Of a stretch of DNA of 64,000 bases, positions 58,701 through 64,000 are shown in pieces. Position numbers and translations under genes: made by a program. The DNA is from Coneutiohabitans sp964457925. GTDB taxonomy: Bacteria; Zhuqueibacterota; Zhuqueibacteria; Zhuqueibacterales; Zhuqueibacteraceae. The notes beneath the pieces were generated by a model, which was not told where the DNA came from, did no database searches, and was given only the letters and a program-made list of their open reading frames with translations. Numbering within the stretch: the stretch's first letter is position 1; each line of letters begins with the position of its first letter. The stretch covers positions 62,001 to 126,000 of the forward strand of contig CAYWGH010000013.1 of assembly GCA_964457925.1 (NCBI GenBank), read 5' to 3'.

Positions 58701-59269
58701 TCGCGAACTAGATCTTCTTCGGGAATGCCGTGTTTGTGAATTTCGAGATAATAATCATCGCCGAACAGCTCGCGATAATCCAATGCGATTTGCTTTGCGC
58801 CTTCATAATTATTCGAGAGCAAGGCTTGCGCCACCTCCCCTTTCAAGCAGGCGGAGAGCACGATGATGCCTTCGTGATACTTTTGCAGGACTTCACGATC
58901 GATGCGCGGGCGATAGTAAAAGCCCTCGAGATAGCCGATCGAAACCAGGCGCATGATGTTTTGATAGCCCTGAAAATTTTTGGCAAGCAGAACGAGATGA
59001 AAGGACGTGTCGGCCATGCCCCCTTTTTGTGCGGCCTTTTCCTTGCGGCTGCGCGGCGCGATATACGCCTCCACGCCGATAACCGGCTTGATGCCGGCTT
59101 TTTTGCAGGCTTTATAAAATTCCACGGCCCCGCACATGTTGCCGTGATCGGTGAGGGCTAAGGCCGGCATGTGATAACGCTTCGCCGCGTCCACCAAATC
59201 CTTGATGCGGCACGCGCCGTCGAGCAAACTGTAATGCGAATGATTGTGGAGATGAACGAATGCAGACAT
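55787..59269 (-). CDS. dnaE: DNA polymerase III alpha subunit
   Basis: This 1,160-residue replicative polymerase has the N-terminal PHP domain (FVHLHNHSHYSLLDGACRI ... ALTDHGNMCGAVEFY). The pol3 palm carries the catalytic PDIDIDF (near residue 400) and a distal Asp. The segment with GRGSAAGSLVSYCIGITNIDPIKY and the helix-hairpin-helix region follow, and the C-terminal OB-fold (VQVMVCGMITNVKTI ... MAFVTLEDYAGSTEAIVF) ends the protein. Length is normal for DnaE1. It is the catalytic subunit of the replisome. Its start ATG (59269) is followed upstream by the 549-bp gap that leads to the Tc-like gene on the other strand. Confidence 0.97.
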   Translation of the reverse strand: MSAFVHLHNHSHYSLLDGACRIKDLVDAAKRYHMPALALTDHGNMCGAVEFYKACKKAGIKPVIGVEAYIAPRSRKEKAAQKGGMADTSFHLVLLAKNFQGYQNIMRLVSIGYLEGFYYRPRIDREVLQKYHEGIIVLSACLKGEVAQALLSNNYEGAKQIALDYRELFGDDYYLEIHKHGIPEEDLVREKVIALSRELSIPLVITNDTHYLKREHAQPHDVLICLQTGKDRDDPNRLRYTTDEIYFKSPDEMKATFPHQEEALNITEEIAKKCDLKLDFDKIHLPSFALPEEHKEKSLDEYLEMLAYEGLRQRYKEITPELEARLKHELAVIKQTRYAGYFLIVQDFTRVARAKGIPVGPGRGSAAGSLVSYCIGITNIDPIKYNLIFERFLNPERVTMPDIDIDFCYERREEMIAYVREKYGEANVTQIITFGTMAARAVIRDVGRVMKMRYGDVDRIAKMIPATIGITLDKALESVNELRDLIEGDQTNKQLVDYAKVLEGLARHASTHAAGVVITPDELTNYTPLYKSNTGDVTTQYDMKALETIGVLKMDFLGLRTLTVIDKTLKMLKQRGIDLDLDNIPLDDAATYAVFGNGETISLFQFESSGMREYLKKLKPQCLDDLIAMNSLYRPGPMDMIDDFIARKQGTKPIEYLHPLLEPVLKETYGIIVYQEQVMRIASDLAGFTLGGADLLRRAMGKKIVELMQQQRKLFVEGAAARGISEKIANQIFDLMDKFAGYGFNKSHAAGYSLVAYQTAYLKAHYPAEYMAATLTSEMSNTSRIVTLIDECRRMGVTVLPPDVNESLAEFVVVDQKIRYGLGAVKNVGLGAIESIIAARQKGGRFTSIFDFCSRVDLRVVNKKVLESLVQAGAFDAISPNRNQLLLGLDAATSFAQREQDERFRGQVSIFDEAPAEMEMSPSLPEVPDWPPDERLKREKEFLGLYLSGHPLDRFAVEVNLFSKQRLQDLEGMRDGVQVMVCGMITNVKTILDRKGNQMAFVTLEDYAGSTEAIVFSDALSLHRDLLHVDNAVVIVGRTSSRDEEEPAKIMVEKVLSIDEAWQTIPKKVLLDMPVDKLNDMLVQRLSQTLRIHQGVCSLYFRVSGKDLPIYDFQSRSLKVRPNAEFVKFVRENIGPDAVKFEIAVPSENTQNTRKRAVMA

Positions 59270-59515
59270 GATCGCAGAGGTGTAAGTGATGGGATCGAGA
59301 AGTTTTGATCAACCGGCTGCGAAAGTAGAAAACTAATAGGGCAATTGCAATAGGATTTCCGGATAAACCAATTTCTTTTCTTATGTTACCTCCCTCCCTA
59401 CTCCTATTAGCCCAAAACCATAAAATACCATAAACGAGGTATTGTTCGAACCGCGTGGAAAGCCTATCATGTGCTGGCATTTTTCTTAAGTTGCCGAAAG
59501 GTGAGGCTCGGGCAA

Positions 59516-59533
59516 AAAGCCTGTACAGGCTTT
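59516..59533. repeat. 18-bp perfect palindrome in the dnaE / Tc-like divergent region
   Basis: AAAGCCTGTACAGGCTTT (59516-59533) is a perfect palindrome in the 549-bp gap 59270-59818. A related half (GGTACAGG) follows within 10 bp. It could be an operator or a hairpin in an RNA leader. The rest of the gap holds the promoter at 59609; I see no gene in it. Confidence 0.4.
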
Positions 59534-59608
59534 CCGGTACAGGTAAACCCAGGTTTTGCTGAAGATGAATATTTTTGCAAGTTATTTATTAAATTATCGA
59601 AGCATCTC

Positions 59609-59637
59609 TTGACTATCTGCATAATATTTCGCATAAT
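59609..59637 (+). promoter_or_regulatory. Promoter candidate for the Tc-like toxin gene
   Basis: TTGACT (59609-59614) and CATAAT (59632-59637) have a perfect 17-bp spacer on the plus strand, about 180 bp before the ATG at 59819. A ribosome-like AGGGGTCGAG precedes the start codon. Confidence 0.5.
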
Positions 59638-59818
59638 GCGCCGCAAATGTGGGGACCTTGTCTGCTTTCCATCCCCTGGCGTCAAGATTAGAGTATTCGT
59701 GTTTTTGTTAGCGCGCTGCTCTGACAACAGCGACAATGCCAGCTCCTCTATCCTCCCTGTACCTCATCATTGATTGATCGCAATCAAGCATCAATTCCTA
59801 TAACTAAAAGGGGTCGAG

Positions 59819-62800
59819 ATGCTGAACCGAGATACTCAAGGGACTTCAAACCGGTCGCAGGAATCCACCGTTGCGGCCAGCCAAGCTTCACCAGGAAGCC
59901 GGGGCCAACAAAGCGGAGAATCTGGTAACGGCTCGCAAGAGACTGCTGCCAAGCAGCTTCCCTCGATCTCCATCCCCAAGGGCGGCGGCGCGATTCGCGG
60001 CATGGGTGAGAAGTTCGCGGCCAATCCGGTCACCGGCACGGGGTCGATGAGTGTGCCTATCGCCGCCAATCCGGGACGCTCAGGCTTCGGCCCGCAACTG
60101 GCGCTCTCATACGACTCGGGCGCCGGCAACGGGCCGTTCGGATTTGGCTGGAATCTCTCACTCCCCTCCATCACGCGCAAAACCGACAAGGGTTTGCCAC
60201 AATATCGCGACGCCGAGGAATCCGATGTCTTCATCCTCTCCGGCGCAGAAGACCTGGTGCCGGAGTTCGAAAAGGATGCCGATGGTAACCTGATCGTCAG
60301 AGATGGCAAGTATGTCGTGTATGACAAGCCCCGCACTTTGGATGGCATCATGTATCGAGTGCGCCGCTACCGCCCGCGCATTGAGGGTTTGTTCGCTCGT
60401 ATCGAGCGGTGGACAGGACCGACTGAAGGCGACGTTCATTGGCGTTCCATCTCCAAAGACAACATTCTAACTATTTACGGTAAAAACGCCAACTCCCGCA
60501 TTTTCGATCAGGAAAATCCCGAACATATTTTTAGCTGGCTGATCTGCGAGACCCGCGATGACAAAGGCAACGCCGTCATTTATAATTACAAGCCAGAGGA
60601 CGGAACCGGAGTTGATCTGAGCCAGGTGCACGAGCGCAATCGCGGCGATCTCGATGACATGCGCCGCACCGCAAACAGATACTTGAAACGGATTTTCTAT
60701 GGCAACCGTGTATCCCTGCTGGACGACGCTGGCAACCGGCCACGCTTTCTGACAGCCGAGCAGATCCGAGACGCTCGCTGGATGTTCGAGGTCGTTTTCG
60801 ATTACGGTGAACACTATGCCGAAAATGATCAAGGCCAACCGACCCTCGTCACGATCCCAGACACTGACCACCCGTGGGCAACTCGCCAGGACCCCTTCTC
60901 CAGTTACCGCGCCGGATTTGAAGTTCGGACGTATCGCCTGTGCCGCCGTGTGTTGATGTTTCACCATTTCCCAGAGTTGGGCACTCCAGATTGTCTGGTG
61001 CGTGCAACTGAGTTCACCTACACGCAAAGCCTAATTGCATCATTCATCACCAAAGTCACGCAGTCGGGCTACGTTTACCAATCCGGAACCTATCTGAAAA
61101 AATCTCTTCCCCCGGTCGAATTCGAGTACAGCCAGGCCGTCATCAACGAAGAGATTCATGCAGTCGATTCCGAAAGCCTCGAAAATTTGCCCTACGGTCT
61201 GGATGGCGCACGCTATCAATGGATGGATTTGGATGGCGAGGGATTGTCGGGCATCCTCACCGAGCAAGGAGATGGCTGGTTCTACAAACGCAATCTCAGT
61301 CCCATAAATATTCAGCGCGAGAATGGCCGGGAGATGACAACGGCCAAATTTGCGCCGGTCGAGCTGGTCGCAGAAAAACCCTCGCTGGCCGCGCTCAACA
61401 GTGGAGGCCAGCAATTCCTCGATCTTGCCGGCGACGGCCAACTGGATCTGGTCGATCTGCAAGGGCCAACCCCGGGCTTTTATGAGCGCACGCACGACGA
61501 GCGCTGGGAATCGTTCGCGCCGTTCAATTCGCTGCCGGTGCTCGAATGGGGCAATCCCAATCTCAAGTTCGTCGATCTCACCGGCGACGGGCATGCCGAT
61601 ATTTTCATCAGCGAGGACGAGGCCTTTTGCTGGCATCCCTCGCTGGCGGAAGCGGGCTTCGGTTCGGCGGAAACGGTGCGCCAGGCATTGGATGAAGAAA
61701 AAGGGCCGCGGCTCGTTTTCGCCGACGGCACGCAGTCCATCTATCTGGCCGACATCTCCGGCGACGGCTTGACCGATCTGGTGCGTATTCGCAACGGCGA
61801 GGTGTGCTATTGGCCCAATCTCGGTTATGGCCGCTTCGGCATGAAAGTGACGATGGACAACGCGCCCTGGTTCGATGCGCCTGATCTGTTCGACCAACGG
61901 CGCATTCGCCTGGCTGACATCGACGGCTCCGGCGTGACTGACATCATTTATCTTGGAAGCGACGGCGTCCAAATATATTTCAACCAATCGGGCAACAGTT
62001 GGAAAGAGGTGCAAACGCTGACGCAGTTTCCTCGCATTGACGATCTCTCTGCGGTAATGGCAGTGGACTTGCTCGGCAACGGCACCGCCTGTCTGGTTTG
62101 GTCTTCCACCCTGCTTGGCGACGCGCGGCAACCGATGCGCTACATTGATTTGATGGGCGGACAGAAACCGCACTTGCTCATTCGCACGATCAATAATCTC
62201 GGCGCTGAAACCGAAGTGGAGTATGCGCCCTCAACCAAGTTCTATGTGCGGGACAGGCGTGACGGCAAACCGTGGATCACGAAGATTCCTTTTCCGGTTC
62301 ACGTGGTTGAGCGCGTTATTACGAAAGATCACATCAGCCGCAACCGCTTCGTCACGCGCTATATTTATCATCACGGCTATTTTGATGGCATCGAGCGCGA
62401 GTTTCGCGGCTTCGGCATGGTGGAGCAATTTGATACCGAAGAGTTCGACGTGCTCAGCGACAGCGATGACTTCCCGGATGCAACCAACCTTGATGAGGCT
62501 TCGCACGTGCCGCCGGTTCATACCAAGACTTGGTTTCACATTGGGGTCTATCTGGATAGGGAACATATCTCGCGCCAATTCGAGGGGGAATATTATCGTG
62601 AACCGGGGCTGAGCGACCCAGATTTCCGGGCGCTGCTGCTTCCCGACACCATATTGCCTCCTGGGCTCACATTGGAAGACGAGCTTGAGGCCTGCCGCGC
62701 CCTCAAGGGCATGATGTTGCGCCAGGAGGTGTATGCCGACGATGCTCCTCCCGGATCGTCGGAAGCGATGATGCAAAGAGCCAGGAGGCCTTACACCGTC

Positions 62801-64000
62801 GTTGAACAGAATTTCACGATCCGCACCCTGCAACCCCACGCCGGCAACCGCCACGCGGTCTTCTTCACCCATCCGCGTGAGGCTATTACTTATCACTATG
62901 AGCGCAGGCTGGTACCGATCCTGAACGGTCAGATCGTGGATGAGGACACGGCAGCCTCAAATCCCGACACGGAGTGGCTTCCCGATCCACGCATTCAGCA
63001 TGCGTTGACACTTGAGGTGGATGACTTCGGCAATGTGCTCAAAGCCGCCGCTGTCGGCTATGGTCGTCGCCTGCCGGACACGAGCTTGTCAGATGCAGAC
63101 CAGGACAAGCAAACTAAAATACTCATCTCCTACAGCGAAAACCGCGTCACGAACTCGATTGATGACGTTATTGTTGCCCCCGATGACTACCGTACGCCGT
63201 TGCCCTGCGAGACCCGTACCTTTGAGCTGACCGGCTACACGCCGACGGGCGAGACCGGTCGATTCCAGAGCGCCGACTTTGTGCAGATCGCGGGCAGTGG
63301 CCTGACGCACGTCTTCGATACCGAAATCGACTACGAAGACCTGCCCACCAGCGGCAAACAGCGCCGTCTGATCGAGCACGTCCGCATCCTCTACCGCAAA
63401 AACGATCTGACTGATCTACTCCCGTTAGGCGCTGTCGAGTCGTTGGCGCTGCCGGGCGAGAGCTACAAGCTCGCTTTCACTGCGAGCTTGTTGGCCATTT
63501 ATCAGCGCCCTCACGAAGGCCAGCCACCGGAAAATTTGCTACCTGATCCTCCTCATGGCCTTCTGCGCGACGAGGCGAAGTATATTGATTTCGATGGCGA
63601 CGGCCATTGGTGGATTCCCTCGGGCCGAGTCTTCTTTTCCCCCAATGATGAAGCACCCAACGATGAGCTTGCCTTCGCGCAAGATCACTTCTTTTTACCC
63701 CATCGCGTTCTTGACCCGTTCGGCGAAACGGCGGTCGTGCAGTATGACGATTATAAACTGCTGGCGACACACGCCATCGACCCGCTCGGCAACACGATCA
63801 TCGCCGAAAACGACTATCGCGTGCTGCAGCCGGAGCTCGTCACCGATCCCAACGGCAACCGCGCGCAAGTGGCGTTTGATACGCTCGGCATGGTGGTGGG
63901 TACGGCGGTGATGGGAAAAGAAAACGTTCTTCCAGCAAAGGGCGATTCGTTGGCCTTGTTCAATGCAGACTTGGATGAAGCTACGATACTCGCCCGTATC
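59819..64000 (+). CDS. TcdB/SpvB-like toxin-complex B protein (3' end outside the window)
   Basis: One frame stays open from the ATG at 59819 to the end of the window, at least 1,394 codons, so the C-terminus is missing. After a ~45-residue Gln/Ser/Gly-rich head comes the SpvB N-terminal domain (IPKGGGAIRGMGEKFAANPVTGTGSM, SLPSITRK, DVFILSGAEDLVPEF). Five FG-GAP/VCBS-type repeats then span roughly residues 465-730 (DLDGEGLSG, DLAGDGQLD, DLTGDGHAD, DISGDGLTD, DIDGSGVTD). The TcdB middle domains follow, with YYREPGL and later EAKYIDFDGDGHW. In Tc toxins the B and C subunits form a hollow cage holding the C-terminal effector, delivered by an A-type injection subunit. No A subunit is visible here, and a C subunit would be expected just past the window. 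Confidence 0.85.
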   Translation, partial: MLNRDTQGTSNRSQESTVAASQASPGSRGQQSGESGNGSQETAAKQLPSISIPKGGGAIRGMGEKFAANPVTGTGSMSVPIAANPGRSGFGPQLALSYDSGAGNGPFGFGWNLSLPSITRKTDKGLPQYRDAEESDVFILSGAEDLVPEFEKDADGNLIVRDGKYVVYDKPRTLDGIMYRVRRYRPRIEGLFARIERWTGPTEGDVHWRSISKDNILTIYGKNANSRIFDQENPEHIFSWLICETRDDKGNAVIYNYKPEDGTGVDLSQVHERNRGDLDDMRRTANRYLKRIFYGNRVSLLDDAGNRPRFLTAEQIRDARWMFEVVFDYGEHYAENDQGQPTLVTIPDTDHPWATRQDPFSSYRAGFEVRTYRLCRRVLMFHHFPELGTPDCLVRATEFTYTQSLIASFITKVTQSGYVYQSGTYLKKSLPPVEFEYSQAVINEEIHAVDSESLENLPYGLDGARYQWMDLDGEGLSGILTEQGDGWFYKRNLSPINIQRENGREMTTAKFAPVELVAEKPSLAALNSGGQQFLDLAGDGQLDLVDLQGPTPGFYERTHDERWESFAPFNSLPVLEWGNPNLKFVDLTGDGHADIFISEDEAFCWHPSLAEAGFGSAETVRQALDEEKGPRLVFADGTQSIYLADISGDGLTDLVRIRNGEVCYWPNLGYGRFGMKVTMDNAPWFDAPDLFDQRRIRLADIDGSGVTDIIYLGSDGVQIYFNQSGNSWKEVQTLTQFPRIDDLSAVMAVDLLGNGTACLVWSSTLLGDARQPMRYIDLMGGQKPHLLIRTINNLGAETEVEYAPSTKFYVRDRRDGKPWITKIPFPVHVVERVITKDHISRNRFVTRYIYHHGYFDGIEREFRGFGMVEQFDTEEFDVLSDSDDFPDATNLDEASHVPPVHTKTWFHIGVYLDREHISRQFEGEYYREPGLSDPDFRALLLPDTILPPGLTLEDELEACRALKGMMLRQEVYADDAPPGSSEAMMQRARRPYTVVEQNFTIRTLQPHAGNRHAVFFTHPREAITYHYERRLVPILNGQIVDEDTAASNPDTEWLPDPRIQHALTLEVDDFGNVLKAAAVGYGRRLPDTSLSDADQDKQTKILISYSENRVTNSIDDVIVAPDDYRTPLPCETRTFELTGYTPTGETGRFQSADFVQIAGSGLTHVFDTEIDYEDLPTSGKQRRLIEHVRILYRKNDLTDLLPLGAVESLALPGESYKLAFTASLLAIYQRPHEGQPPENLLPDPPHGLLRDEAKYIDFDGDGHWWIPSGRVFFSPNDEAPNDELAFAQDHFFLPHRVLDPFGETAVVQYDDYKLLATHAIDPLGNTIIAENDYRVLQPELVTDPNGNRAQVAFDTLGMVVGTAVMGKENVLPAKGDSLALFNADLDEATILARI

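Noticed and set aside
61040..62173. 377-codon minus-strand open frame
   Set aside because: It is antisense to the Tc-like toxin gene, whose plus-strand frame is continuous across this region with clear FG-GAP repeats.

Overview
The window looks like a chromosomal segment of a Gram-negative bacterium of moderate G+C content. It carries outer-membrane proteins (a TonB-dependent receptor, two proteins with C-terminal beta barrels), many lipoproteins with clear lipoboxes, and core replication genes (dnaG, dnaE). The mix of PEGA-domain, AgmX/PglI-type, TolB-like propeller (PD40), fused MFS/spermidine-synthase-like and Tc-toxin-like proteins suggests an FCB-type environmental lineage (for example KSB1 or Calditrichota). 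That placement is an inference from family content, not something the sequence proves. Most of the window is chromosomal single-copy gene content in short operons, with several accessory islands.

Layout. 1-5.7 kb: 3' part of a PA-M28-PDZ metallopeptidase, an AgmX-type membrane protein, a short-chain dehydrogenase, a degenerate AIR-synthase-like protein and a nucleotidyltransferase remnant. 5.7-16.6 kb: envelope proteins (metalloprotease-propeller-barrel protein, BamB-like propeller lipoprotein, PEGA protein), LysM and TPR proteins, a secreted GH13 enzyme, a CPBP protease and a CAP-domain protein. 16.8-24.5 kb: a VWA/AAA+ pair, a GAF/HD-GYP protein, DNA primase and a NYN-domain protein. 24.5-27.6 kb: a DNA methyltransferase divergent from a protein with PD-(D/E)XK-like motifs, followed by a small-molecule-type methyltransferase. 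This is a candidate restriction-modification locus. 27.9-31.1 kb: a lipoprotein trypsin-like protease, a second lipoprotein made only of that protease's N-terminal domain, and a membrane spermidine-synthase-like protein.

31.4-39.2 kb is a metal (probably iron) uptake locus. On the minus strand lie a TonB receptor, a Cys-rich small protein and an outer-membrane protein. Divergently on the plus strand lie a DtxR-family regulator, FeoA, FeoB and a FeoB-associated Cys-rich membrane protein. The AT-rich divergent region holds a 20-bp perfect palindrome, and a 12-bp tandem repeat lies before feoA. 39.2-43.8 kb holds aat, a small membrane protein, a deaminase and a phenylacetyl-CoA-epoxidase-like cluster in which PaaD is split into two separate genes. 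43.9-54.1 kb holds an esterase, a second metalloprotease-propeller-barrel paralogue, a tandem Nudix protein, a divergent polysaccharide deacetylase, pdxJ, a stand-alone transpeptidase, lipoproteins and a DinB-like protein. 54.3-59.3 kb holds tRNA-Pro(CGG), a family 2 glycosyltransferase, an SRPBCC protein and dnaE.

From 59,819 to the window edge runs one long open frame (at least 1,394 codons) encoding a TcdB/SpvB-like protein, the B subunit type of Tc toxin complexes. It has a good promoter candidate upstream and is cut by the window end.

Across the window several promoters share the pattern TTGAC(A/T/C), a 17-bp spacer and TATCTT or a close variant, so the housekeeping promoter consensus looks conventional. 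A roughly 90-100 bp element with imperfect terminal inverted repeats occurs twice in intergenic DNA, at 3.3 and 38.9 kb.
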